Source of the DNA: Gordonia desulfuricans NBRC 100010
GTDB lineage: Bacteria; Actinomycetota; Actinomycetes; Mycobacteriales; Mycobacteriaceae
Assembly: GCF_001485495.1 (NCBI RefSeq)
Contig: NZ_BCNF01000008.1
Location: 1 to 64,000 of the forward strand
Direction of reading: 5' to 3'
Length of the DNA stretch: 64,000 nt
Shown: positions 10,923 to 19,023 of the stretch, piece by piece
Numbering within the stretch: the stretch's first letter is position 1
Layout of the letters: each line of letters begins with the position of its first letter
The notes under the pieces: generated by a model
Database searches by the model: none
The model's input: the letters and a program-made list of their open reading frames with translations, nothing else
What the model was told of the DNA's origin: nothing
Translations under genes and position numbers: made by a program

Positions 10923-11233
10923 CCATCCGGCCCGATCCGGGCCCGACCTGCGTCGATCCGGCGCGACACCACCACACATCACCCCACCCGCGACCCGCAC
11001 CGCCTCCGAAGGCCGTGCGGGTCGCGGGCGTTCGCGCGCGGTTGTGCCGTCGCCGGATCACCCCGGCGAGCTTGACAGGAGGGGGTGTGTTCGTGTTCAC
11101 ATAGTAGTGGTATAAGTGCAACTACCGATCACAACAGCTCACTATGTGAACAGCGACGGAAGGGACCACCGAGTTCGTACGGCCACGGGGCGGTCGACGG
11201 ACTCGCACGTTCGGTTTCAGGAGTAAGGAACCC
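10923..11233. other. mhpA promoter region
   Basis: A 311-bp intergenic region. It contains the 12-bp inverted repeats at 11094-11105 and 11141-11152, a TTGACA (11072-11077) without a properly spaced -10, and TATAAG (11111-11116) without a good -35. That combination suggests a promoter needing an activator. A ribosome-binding stretch (CAGGAGTAAGGAA) lies 4 nt before the mhpA ATG. Confidence 0.5.
11094..11152. promoter_or_regulatory. paired 12-bp inverted repeats at the mhpA promoter (predicted IclR sites)
   Basis: TGTTCACATAGT at 11094-11105 is matched by its exact reverse complement ACTATGTGAACA at 11141-11152. The centres are 47 bp apart and flank a TATAAG -10-like hexamer at 11111-11116. 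An inner weaker pair, GTAGT (11104-11108) and ACTAC (11121-11125), lies between. Each outer arm contains TGTTCACA, one base different from the TGTGCACA unit at the iclR promoter, so the same regulator probably binds both. A promoter-flanking pair suits looping or cooperative binding. Confidence 0.7.
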
Positions 11234-12955
11234 ATGAGCACCACCCACGACAGCGACGTCATCATCGTCGGCGCAGGCCCGGTCGGCCTGATGCTGGCGA
11301 ACATCCTCGGCATGTACGGCCATTCGGTCACCCTGCTCGAGGCGCTCGATGAGCTCATCGACTACCCGCGCGGCGTGGGGCTCGACGACGAGTCCTTCCG
11401 CACCATCCAGACCGTCGGTCTGGTGGAAACCGTTCGCCCCCATACGAATCCGCAGCACATCATGCGGCTCGTCAACGGTGCCGGGAAGGTCATCCTGGTC
11501 AACAACCCGCAGACCCTCGAGTTCGGCTGGGAGCGCAAGCACGGCTTCATCCAGCCCGAGGTCGACCGCGCACTGTTCGACGGTCTCGCCCGCTACGAGA
11601 ATGTCCGCGTGCTGTTCGGTCACCGCGTCGAGGACGTGGTGGAGGACGCCGACTCGGTGACCGCCGTCGCATTGGTCACCGGCGCCGACGGACAGATCAC
11701 CGAGGAGCGCTTCCGCGCCCGCTACCTGGTCGGCTGCGAGGGCGGCAAGTCCCCCACCCGCAAGCGCCTGGGTGTGTCGTTCGAGGGTGAGTCCCCGTCG
11801 ACCCGCTGGCTGGTCGTCGACGTCAACAACGACCCGCTGGGTACCCCCAACGTCTTCCTCGGCGCCGACCCGAAGCGCCCCTACGTCTCCATCGGCCTGC
11901 CGCACGCGGTGCGCCGCTGGGAGTTCATGCTCCACGACGACGAGACCGAGGAACAGGTCACCGATCCGGTATTCGTCAACAAGCTTCTCGCCGAACATGT
12001 TCCGGACCCCGCCAACCTGGAGTTCATCCGTCGCCGCGTGTTCACCCACCACGGTCGGGTGGCCTCGAGCTTCCGCAAGGGCCGTCAGATCGTCGCCGGC
12101 GACGCCGCGCACCTGATGCCGGTGTGGATGGGCCAGGGCTGGAACTCCGGAATGCGCGATGCCACCAACCTCGGCTGGAAGCTCGCCGCGGTGCTGTCGG
12201 GTCAGGCCGGTGACGCCCTGCTCGACACCTACACCGACGAGCGCAAGGAACACTCGAAGGCGATGGTCGACCTGTCGCTCACCTTCGGTCGGTTCATCAA
12301 GGTGACCAATCCGCTCGCCGCGGCGGCCCGCGACGCGGCGTCGTCGGTGCTCAACCTGTTCCCGCAGGTCAAGAGCTACTTCGCGGATATGCGTTTCAAG
12401 CCGATGCCGCGCTATACCCGCGGCGTGCTGGCCGACCCCTCCACGCAGGTGTCCGGCAGTGCCGCGGCGTCGATCACCCGCCGGATCATCCCGGTGCGCA
12501 CCGCCAACACCACCGTCTCCCCGGTCGGCGTGCAGTTCCCGCAGCCGCGGGTCAACACCCCCGCCGCCGAGAACGTGCTGCTCGACGACGCGATCGGCAA
12601 CTGGTGGTCGGTGGTCGTCTGGGGCAACGACCCCACCGACGTGCTGCCGCAGGCCTCGCTCGACAAGCTCTCCGCCCTCGGCGCCCGCCTCGTGTCGATC
12701 GTCCCGGAGACCCAGCGGGAGTGGGCCCAGCAGCACATGACCGACGGCGTGCTGGTGCTCGGTGATCACACCGGCCAGGTCAAGAAGTGGTTCGACGACC
12801 GGCCCACGCCGATGATCTTCCTGCGTCCCGACCGCTTCGTCGCCGGTGCCTGCCTGAACCAGCACGGTCCGGCCACCCTGGACGCGATCCTCCGGGCGAT
12901 GTCGTTCACCGGCCGGTCCGCGACCGCCCCCGCCGCGCCCGCCCTCGTCCACTGA
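11234..12955 (+). CDS. mhpA: 3-(3-hydroxyphenyl)propionate 2-monooxygenase (FAD hydroxylase)
   Basis: A 573-residue class A flavoprotein monooxygenase that adds an ortho hydroxyl to 3-(3-hydroxyphenyl)propionate with NADH and O2, giving the 2,3-dihydroxy compound. The N-terminal FAD fold shows IIVGAGPVGLMLANIL (GxGxxG). DYPRGVGLDDESFRTIQ follows near residue 50, typical of MhpA. The second FAD-binding motif GDAAHLMPVWMGQGWNSG, containing GD, comes near residue 285, with a thioredoxin-like C-terminal domain after about residue 400. The length fits MhpA (about 550-590). The stop is 12 bp before mhpC. First gene of a three-gene operon with mhpC and mhpB. Related hydroxylases act on other phenylalkanoates; the ring-cleavage neighbours support this assignment. 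Confidence 0.93.
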   Translation: MSTTHDSDVIIVGAGPVGLMLANILGMYGHSVTLLEALDELIDYPRGVGLDDESFRTIQTVGLVETVRPHTNPQHIMRLVNGAGKVILVNNPQTLEFGWERKHGFIQPEVDRALFDGLARYENVRVLFGHRVEDVVEDADSVTAVALVTGADGQITEERFRARYLVGCEGGKSPTRKRLGVSFEGESPSTRWLVVDVNNDPLGTPNVFLGADPKRPYVSIGLPHAVRRWEFMLHDDETEEQVTDPVFVNKLLAEHVPDPANLEFIRRRVFTHHGRVASSFRKGRQIVAGDAAHLMPVWMGQGWNSGMRDATNLGWKLAAVLSGQAGDALLDTYTDERKEHSKAMVDLSLTFGRFIKVTNPLAAAARDAASSVLNLFPQVKSYFADMRFKPMPRYTRGVLADPSTQVSGSAAASITRRIIPVRTANTTVSPVGVQFPQPRVNTPAAENVLLDDAIGNWWSVVVWGNDPTDVLPQASLDKLSALGARLVSIVPETQREWAQQHMTDGVLVLGDHTGQVKKWFDDRPTPMIFLRPDRFVAGACLNQHGPATLDAILRAMSFTGRSATAPAAPALVH

Positions 12956-12967
12956 AGGAGATTTCTC

Positions 12968-13840
12968 ATGTCCACCTCCATCACCACCCCCATCCCCGAG
13001 TACACGACCGATGCGTTCTTCGGTCTCGAGGACAAGTGGCTGCAGACCGCCGACGGCGAGTTGACCCACTACCACGAGCTCGGTGAGGGCACCCCGATCC
13101 TGTTCCTGCACGGCTCCGGCACCGGTGTCACCGCGGCCGCGAACTGGTGGCTCAACCTGCCCGAGCTGAGCGCCCACGGCCGCTGCATCGCGATCGACTC
13201 GATCGGCTACGGCCAGTCGGTCGTCGCCGACGGCACCGCCTACGGCATCAAGGAATGGGTGCGTCACGCGGTGCGCGTCCTCGACGCCCTGGGCATCGAG
13301 AAGACCTGGATCGTCGGCAACTCCCTCGGCGGCTGGCTGGCCTTCCAGTTCGCCATCGACTTCCCCGAGCGTCTGCTCGGCGTCATCTCGATGGGTACCG
13401 GCGGCGCCAAGCTGACCGGTGCACTCAAGGGCCACTCCAACCCCACGCTCACCGAAGAGGGCATCCGCAACACGCTGGAGATGTTCGTCGTCGACAAGAG
13501 CCTGGTGACCGACCAGCTGGTCTCGCTGCGCTACCAGTCGGCACTCAACGACACCGCCTCCGATCGGCTCGCCGACGTCGTCGCCGCCCGTGACCGTGAC
13601 CGCTACGATCTGCCGCTGGACTTCGATGTGCTTGCGCGCCTGGATATCCCGGTTCTGTTGATCCACGGCATGCAGGATGTCGTGATCCCGGTGTCGCGGA
13701 CCTGGGAACTGCTCAACGTGATCCCCCACGCCGACGCGCACATCTTCAGTCAGTGCGGTCACTGGTCGCAGGTCGAGCGGTCCGCGGAGTTCAATCAGGT
13801 CGTCGGCAGCTACCTCGCGCGGCACGCCGGCAACCGCTGA
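12968..13840 (+). CDS. mhpC: 2-hydroxy-6-oxonona-2,4-dienedioate hydrolase (C-C bond hydrolase)
   Basis: A 290-residue alpha/beta hydrolase that cleaves the C-C bond of the meta-cleavage product to 2-hydroxypenta-2,4-dienoate and succinate. The oxyanion motif FLHGSGTGVTAAANWW lies near residue 45, and the nucleophile elbow GNSLGG (Ser) near residue 118. The acid residue falls in the LLIHGMQDVVIP region and the catalytic His in QCGHWSQVE near the C-terminus. All three triad members are present and the length equals the MhpC/BphD family. A GAAGGAG ribosome site lies just upstream. It is placed between mhpA and mhpB in an operon with gaps below 20 bp. Confidence 0.93.
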   Translation: MSTSITTPIPEYTTDAFFGLEDKWLQTADGELTHYHELGEGTPILFLHGSGTGVTAAANWWLNLPELSAHGRCIAIDSIGYGQSVVADGTAYGIKEWVRHAVRVLDALGIEKTWIVGNSLGGWLAFQFAIDFPERLLGVISMGTGGAKLTGALKGHSNPTLTEEGIRNTLEMFVVDKSLVTDQLVSLRYQSALNDTASDRLADVVAARDRDRYDLPLDFDVLARLDIPVLLIHGMQDVVIPVSRTWELLNVIPHADAHIFSQCGHWSQVERSAEFNQVVGSYLARHAGNR

Positions 13841-13857
13841 GTCGAAGGAGACTCGTC

Positions 13858-14799
13858 ATGACCCAGGCACTGTTGTGTATGTCGCACAGCCCGTTGCTCG
13901 AACACGCCGACCCGCCGGCCGAGGTCGTCGACGCGGTGCAGGCATCGTTCGAGCAGGCACGCACCTTTGTGCGCGACTTCGATCCCGAACTGGTCGTCAA
14001 CTTCGGGCCCGATCACTACAACGGGTTCTTCTACGACCTGATGCCGCCGTTCTGTGTGGGCTACCGCGCCCACGGAACCGGGGACTACGACTCCTTCGCC
14101 GGTGACCTCGACGTCCCCGAGCAGCTCGCCGAGGAACTCGCACAGTTCGTGATCGACCGTGAGATCGATCTGGCGATCTCGCGCCGCATGGAGGTCGACC
14201 ACGGTGCGGTGCAGCCGATGGAGATCCTGCACGACGGCAACGCCGCCGCGCGGCCGGTGCTGCCGATCTTCGTCAACTCCGTCGCCCGGCCCTTCGTGCC
14301 CGTGTCCCGGGTGCGCAAGTTCGGTCAGGCCGTCGGCGAGTTCTTCGCGGGTCAGGACAAGCGCGTGCTGTTCCTCGGCTCCGGCGGCCTCTCCCACGAC
14401 CCGCCGGTACCGCAGTTCGCCACCGCCAACGACGCCCAGCGTGAGTTCCTCACCGCCGGAAGGCATCCGTCGGCCGAGTTCCGCGCCCAGCGTCAGGCCA
14501 ACACCATCGAGACCGCACGCAAGTTCGCCGCGGGCGAGGCCGACATCATCGACCTCAACCCCGACTGGGACCGGGCGTTCCTGAAGGTGTGCTCGTCGGG
14601 CAAGGTGGAGGGCTTCGACGCCTACACCGCCGACGACATGGACGCCACCGCCGGGCACTCCTCCCACGAGGTGCGCACCTGGGTGGCCGCCTACTCGGCA
14701 CTGAGCGCCTGCGGCGAGTACGACGTCACCTACGAGTTCTACCGGCCGATCCGCGAGTACATCGCCGGATTCGCCGTCACCACCGCCGTCCTGCGCTGA
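13858..14799 (+). CDS. mhpB: 2,3-dihydroxyphenylpropionate 1,2-dioxygenase (extradiol, LigB type)
   Basis: A 313-residue class III extradiol dioxygenase that opens the ring of 2,3-dihydroxyphenylpropionate next to the diol. The family marker CMSHSPLLEHADP near the N-terminus contains the Fe(II)-ligating/base histidine. NFGPDHYNGFFYDLMPPFC near residue 50 and MEVDHGAVQPMEILHDG near residue 120 supply further active-site histidines. The start is the ATG at 13858 with GAAGGAG upstream; the frame running back to 13753 overlaps mhpC and is not needed. The next steps (hydratase, aldolase, aldehyde dehydrogenase: mhpD/E/F) are not in this window, so the lower pathway must be elsewhere. Confidence 0.94.
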   Translation: MTQALLCMSHSPLLEHADPPAEVVDAVQASFEQARTFVRDFDPELVVNFGPDHYNGFFYDLMPPFCVGYRAHGTGDYDSFAGDLDVPEQLAEELAQFVIDREIDLAISRRMEVDHGAVQPMEILHDGNAAARPVLPIFVNSVARPFVPVSRVRKFGQAVGEFFAGQDKRVLFLGSGGLSHDPPVPQFATANDAQREFLTAGRHPSAEFRAQRQANTIETARKFAAGEADIIDLNPDWDRAFLKVCSSGKVEGFDAYTADDMDATAGHSSHEVRTWVAAYSALSACGEYDVTYEFYRPIREYIAGFAVTTAVLR

Positions 14800-14824
14800 G
14801 CGACCCTCTGCCCGTACGACATCT

Positions 14825-14861
14825 GAGTGTGGCCCCGGCTCGACCAGCCGGGGCCACACTC
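14825..14861 (+). terminator. terminator hairpin of the mhpACB operon
   Basis: A perfect 16-bp stem (14825-14840 with 14846-14861, loop CGACC) lies 25 nt after the mhpB stop. It closes the operon. Confidence 0.85.
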
Positions 14862-14925
14862 GTCTGCGGTGCATCGCACGCCGTACCCCACGGCCATCTC
14901 GCGTGACCTGTCCACCCCCGGCAGC

Positions 14926-14931
14926 TAATCT
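14926..14931 (+). promoter_or_regulatory. -10 box of the DUF2236 gene
   Basis: TAATCT lies 8 nt before the ATG at 14940, consistent with a leaderless mRNA starting at that codon. Confidence 0.45.
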
Positions 14932-14939
14932 GATTACGG

Positions 14940-15737
14940 ATGTATCCAGAATCGGGGGTTGGTGCGATGAGTCAGGACGTCACACGGTTGCCGACGCGGC
15001 ACGTCGACATGCCGCTGGTCTACCGGTACCTCGGCGACCGCCGGTTCGCCTACGCACTCCCCCGGGCACTCACCCTGCAGATCCTGCACCCGGGTAACGC
15101 CGCAGGCCTCGTCGCCCATGTGCCGCGCGGACTCTGGACCCACAAGCAGCGTGCGGTGTCGGAGATGATCTACATCGCCTACAGCAACCGGGACCTGACG
15201 TCGGTCATCCGAACCGCGCACGCCCACGTGAAGGGCGTCGACGGCTTCGGCGACCGGTACCACGCCCTCGACCCGGACCTGTTCTTCTTTCAGCACGCGA
15301 CCTACGTCGACACCCTGTTCACCGCGGTGGAGACCTTCGATCACCGGCTCGACGCCGACGAGCGCGACCTGCTCTACCGCGACTGCTGCCGCTGGTATGC
15401 CAAGTACGACATCTCCGCACGCATCATGCCCACCACATACCACGAGTTCGTCGAGTGGTTCGACGACTACTGCGCCACCCGACTCCGCACCTCCCCCGAC
15501 AGCGACAGCCTGCGCGAGCGTGCCCTCAACCCGAACACCTGGTATCCGGCCAGGGTTCCGTCGGGCGCAGTACGCGCCCTCTTGCATCCCCGCGCATGCG
15601 AGCTACTCGGCGTCGAGGTGAGCCGATCGGACCGGATGTCGTTGCGGGCGTTCACCTTCCGGACCACGCTGCTGGCCACACTCATCGGGCGGCACGCCAT
15701 GCTGATCCCGGCCGCCCGACACGACCCGGACAACTGA
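14940..15737 (+). CDS. DUF2236 / MpaB-like oxygenase family protein
   Basis: A 265-residue protein of the DUF2236 (oxygenase MpaB, latex-clearing-protein-like) superfamily, recognised by the N-terminal block LTLQILHPGNAAGLVAHVPR and the following YIAYSNRDLTSVIRTAHAHVKG, with a conserved HATYVDTLF segment near residue 120. Many members bind a b-type heme and carry out oxygenation or peroxidation, often without a defined substrate. The ATG at 14940 is supported by a -10 box at leaderless distance; ATG 14967 (MSQDVTRLPTRH) is an alternative. It is separated from mhpB by a strong terminator, so it is probably not part of that operon. Substrate unknown. Confidence 0.8.
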   Translation: MYPESGVGAMSQDVTRLPTRHVDMPLVYRYLGDRRFAYALPRALTLQILHPGNAAGLVAHVPRGLWTHKQRAVSEMIYIAYSNRDLTSVIRTAHAHVKGVDGFGDRYHALDPDLFFFQHATYVDTLFTAVETFDHRLDADERDLLYRDCCRWYAKYDISARIMPTTYHEFVEWFDDYCATRLRTSPDSDSLRERALNPNTWYPARVPSGAVRALLHPRACELLGVEVSRSDRMSLRAFTFRTTLLATLIGRHAMLIPAARHDPDN

Positions 15738-15870
15738 CGCCGAGGTTGTCCACAGATCTCGTTCACGTCGTCACATCGGACCGACGGTGGTCCATGCTGG
15801 GTGGGCGCGGGATCGGTGCCGCTGAGGGGACGGTCACCGATCCCGTGACAACCCGCCACCTGTCGGCGGA

Positions 15871-15876
15871 TATACT
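15871..15876 (+). promoter_or_regulatory. -10 box of the tRNA-Arg promoter
   Basis: TATACT lies 33 nt upstream of the tRNA, with GTGACA (15845-15850) 20 bp before it as a possible -35. The spacing is long, so the call is tentative. Confidence 0.4.
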
Positions 15877-15909
15877 CGCGAGGCCGAGCACCACACCAGG
15901 TCTCGGCGC

Positions 15910-15982
15910 GCCTCCGTAGCTCAATGGATAGAGCATCGGCCTTCTAATCCGGTGGTTGCTGGTTCGAGTCCAGCCGGGGGCA
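15910..15982 (+). tRNA. tRNA-Arg (anticodon TCT)
   Basis: A 73-nt cloverleaf. The acceptor strand GCCTCCG (15910-15916) pairs with CGGGGGC (15975-15981), with one T-G wobble. D-arm GCTC/GAGC, anticodon loop CTTCTAA with TCT, and T-arm loop TTCGAGT are all present. The discriminator A is at 15982 and CCA is not encoded. The base pair closing the anticodon loop reads C/T, a mismatch that should be checked. It decodes AGA, a rare codon in high-GC genomes. Confidence 0.88.
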
Positions 15983-16076
15983 CCGTCACATCCTTGCCGG
16001 CCTCCGGCCGGAGTGCGCCCACTGAGTTCGAGTGGCATCCCGGAGGGCGCACCGTCACATCCCTGCCGACCTCCGG
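15962..16076 (+). repeat. imperfect direct repeat of the tRNA-Arg 3' end
   Basis: The segment 15962-16007 covers the T-loop, the acceptor 3' strand and 25 bp of flank. It is imperfectly repeated at 16026-16076. Both begin GTTCGAGT and end with ACCGTCACATCC, TGCCG and CCTCCGG; the second copy has about 5 extra bases within the acceptor part. The remaining 16077-16353 is non-coding with no gene seen. Confidence 0.7.
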
Positions 16077-16353
16077 GTCCGGCCGTGTCCTCGCCGACGA
16101 CCCGTCATGGCCCCCAGCGCACAGAGCCGAGAATCCCGAGGACGAGTTCCTGAACGTTTTTTCGGTAGTTCTCACAGCCGGACGGCCGTCCTCGTCGTAC
16201 GGACCGGATGATCACACCAGCGGGCTCGGGCGACCGACGCGCGGCCGATCGATCTGCCTGACCTGGTGTTTCAGATTGCGCGCACCGAGGAAAGCTGCTC
16301 GAGGAGATCTCCACGCGGAGTCCGTGTCCGGGTGAGAAGGCGTTCTCCGTCGG

Positions 16354-17815
16354 TCACACGGCGGGTTCTGCACCGCCGTCGGCGGCCGCGGTGATCCGAT
16401 CCTTCGACAGCAGCGCAACGGCGCAGACGAGCGCGAGCCCGAAGACCGCGGTGGCGACCCAGAAGCCGACGGTGATCGCGTCGGCCGCATGCTGCGGGAG
16501 CGGACTGTGCGTCACCTGGTGATCGACACCCATCACGATCGACCCGATCACCGCGACGCCCAGGGTGCCGCCCAGCTGACGGATGGTCTGCACGATGCCC
16601 GATGCCTGACTCCGTTCGGCTGCGCTCACGCGCGAGAGCGCGTCAGTGTTTGTCGGCGAGAACAACAGTCCGAGTCCGAAGCCGGTGATGACCATGCCCG
16701 GCACCTGCAGCGCGTAGTCGAGATGCGGAAGTGATGCGGCCCAGCAGGCCATGCCGATGGTCGCTGTCGCGAGGGCCCGTGATCACCGGTGGGCGGTTGC
16801 CGCGGCGGTCGTACCAGCGGCCGCCGAGTTGCGCGGCGACGGTGATCGGCAGGATCAACGGCAGCGCGGCGACGCCGGCCTTCATCGGGCTCATGTGCAG
16901 CAGATCCTGCAGACACAACGTGGAGAACAAGATCGCGGCGAGCAACGAGAACTGGACGAGACCGAGGGTGATGAGATTCGCCACGAATGCGCGGCGCGCG
17001 AACAACCGGACCGCGACCAGTGGTGTGGCCGAGCGCCATTGAGAGACAACGAATGCCCCGATGATGGTCAGTCCGCTGATCAGCGGTACCAGTGTGGCCG
17101 GTGAACTCCAATGCCAGGTACTGCCCTGCTGGATGGCCAACACGGTGAGCAGCAGCCCCGAGACGAGCGTGACGGCGGCACCGAGACTGACGTGTGCATC
17201 GCGGTCGCGTCCGTTGGCCGGCCGGGCGACCGCGACGAGAACGAGCGCGAGGACACCGACCGGAACGTTCAGCCAGAACACCGCACGCCAGCTGATCCAC
17301 TCGGTGAGCGCCCCGCCGATCAGGGGGCCTATCGCCAGAAAGATCTGCGAGACACCGGCATAGACGGCCATGGCCCGACCGCGTCCGCTGATCGCAAAGG
17401 CATCCATCACGATCCTCGCCGACACCGGCATCATCAGTGCAGCGCCGACTCCCTGCGCAGCGCGTGCGGCCAGAATCCAGATCTCACCGCCACCGGCCGG
17501 TGCGATCCCGCAGAACACGGAGGCGACAAAGAACGTGATGACGCCCAGGCAGAAGCACGTCACCCGCCCCAGTCGGTCGCCGAGTTTGCCGCCGAGCGCG
17601 ACGCAGGCGGCCATCGCGAGAACATAGGCGTTGACCACCCATTGCTGGCCCGACGGCGACAGCCCGAGATCGCGGGTCATCGACGGCAACGCCACCGTGA
17701 CGACTGTCTGGTCGAGCATGATCATCGACAGTGCGCCGGTCATCGCGAACAGCGTCAGCCAGCGGTTGCCGGCGAGCTGTGCGGTGCGTTGCACCGCACC
17801 TGTTGCGGTGCTCAC
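16354..17815 (-). pseudogene. DHA2 (EmrB/QacA-type) drug:H+ antiporter, frameshifted
   Basis: Reads as one 14-helix MFS exporter of about 486 residues interrupted by a single extra base. The first part (17815 to about 16778) starts at GTG and has LDQTVVTVALPSM, the DHA2 helix-1 motif, and LGGKLGDRLGRV. The rest (to 16354) resumes in another frame at ALATATIGMACW. Removing one C from the CCC at 16776-16778 (GGG on the coding strand) joins them as VITALATATIGM. The total length is 3n+1, as expected for one insertion. The GTG overlaps the hydrolase stop by 4 bp, so this is the last gene of a three-gene operon. Either a true pseudogene or an assembly error; as read, the product ends early and lacks the last helices. 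Confidence 0.8.
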
Positions 17816-19023
17816 CGACGGCCACCGATCGGATCGGTGAAGAGCCCCGATGCCGGGATTCCGATGCGGTCGGCGAGGACTCCGTCGAGCCAGTCGTAGA
17901 CGACGTCATCCCAGACCCGCTGGCCCAGGCCACCGCAGTGCCCGGAGATGCCCGTGCTCGGGTCGGGGGCGAAGAGTCGCTTGTTCTCGACGGTGAGAGC
18001 GGCGAACAGTGCCTCACCCTGCCCGCCGACCGGGTCACCGGAGGACTCGACGATCATCGTGGGACAGCGAATTTCGCTTGCCCGATCGATCATGGTGAAC
18101 GATGTGAGCTCGCGGAAGTACTCGGCGATGGTGCGCACCCCGTGGCAGGCCATGCGAGAGCCGAAGAAGTCGGCGCGTTCGCGGCTGACCCGGCTCAGCG
18201 CGGTCATCAGCGGGGCCGCGATACGTCCCTTCCAGCCGGCGGGGATCTTGGCGCCCATGTCGGGCTGGGCGGGATCGCAGATCATTGCGGCGATGCGGGA
18301 TTCCCCGGCGACGCCCCGCGGAACCAGGTAGCCGGCGAACGATCGTCCCACGGCGACGAGTCGCCGGTTGTCGACGCCCGGCACGGTGACGAGCCAATCG
18401 AGGATCTGCGACAGCACGGTCTCGTAGTCGGAGCGGAAGTACACGTGGTCGACGATGAGGGTCGAGCCCTGTCCGGGGCCCTCGACGGACAGGACGTTGT
18501 AACCGCGGGCCAATGCGCCCTGCGCGAAGCCCCACCCCGATTCGGCGGTCGAATCGTATCCACACGGCATGACGACGGTGGGCCGCGGACGATCGTCGGC
18601 GGCCGGCCGGAACAGCCAGCCGTGGATGTCGATGCGCCGGTCGGATGTGGTGAAGGGGATGGCCACCTCGGTGGCGACGATCGGACTGGCCGTGTGGCCC
18701 AACAGGTCCATCGCCCGCGCGAAGGTCTGGCAGTGAGCCTGGTAGGAGTCGCGGAGCCGCTCGTCGTCCAGGTCGGTGCGGAGGTAGAAGTAGGCCTGCC
18801 GGTAGTGCTCCGAGGCCCGCAGGTAGCACTGGTGGGCGGTCACCAGGTGTCCTGCGACATGTGCCTGTTCCGCGGCGTCACGCACCGACTCGGCGCGGGC
18901 CGACCACCGCTTGTACCACCGTTGCGGGTTGTACCTGCCGCCGATCTCGCGGGCCGTCGTGTACGCCTCGCCGAGATCGGCGGCGCCGACGGCCGCTGCG
19001 GCCAGGGTTCGGCCGAACTGCAC
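17812..19023 (-). CDS. alpha/beta hydrolase, DUF1100/FrsA-like (pseudooxynicotine-hydrolase type)
   Basis: About 403 residues. The N-terminal cap (about 1-125) has the family-typical QFGRTLAAAA...GADLGEAY and RWYKRWSARAESVRD, and the C-terminal alpha/beta hydrolase core follows. The core has GYDSTAESGWGFAQ for the oxyanion region, nucleophile motif GRSFAG, an acid residue near ESSGDPVGGQGE, and a His in GISGHCGG. Relatives hydrolyse C-C or ester bonds in bulky substrates. I choose GTG at 19021-19023 because family similarity begins there; the open frame extends to 19311, but that upstream part is a shadow of the regulator. It is followed by the exporter with a 4-bp overlap (GTGA). Substrate unknown; pairing with a drug exporter suggests detoxification or secondary-metabolite tailoring. 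Confidence 0.8.
   Translation of the reverse strand: MQFGRTLAAAAVGAADLGEAYTTAREIGGRYNPQRWYKRWSARAESVRDAAEQAHVAGHLVTAHQCYLRASEHYRQAYFYLRTDLDDERLRDSYQAHCQTFARAMDLLGHTASPIVATEVAIPFTTSDRRIDIHGWLFRPAADDRPRPTVVMPCGYDSTAESGWGFAQGALARGYNVLSVEGPGQGSTLIVDHVYFRSDYETVLSQILDWLVTVPGVDNRRLVAVGRSFAGYLVPRGVAGESRIAAMICDPAQPDMGAKIPAGWKGRIAAPLMTALSRVSRERADFFGSRMACHGVRTIAEYFRELTSFTMIDRASEIRCPTMIVESSGDPVGGQGEALFAALTVENKRLFAPDPSTGISGHCGGLGQRVWDDVVYDWLDGVLADRIGIPASGLFTDPIGGRR

Noticed and set aside
11129-13825. 898-aa minus-strand open frame opposite mhpA-mhpC
   Set aside because: Antisense shadow of two clear enzymes; no domain or ribosome site.
15910-16353. Prophage or island attachment site with integrase
   Set aside because: The tRNA 3' repeat is imperfect and no integrase, excisionase or phage gene is found within the window.
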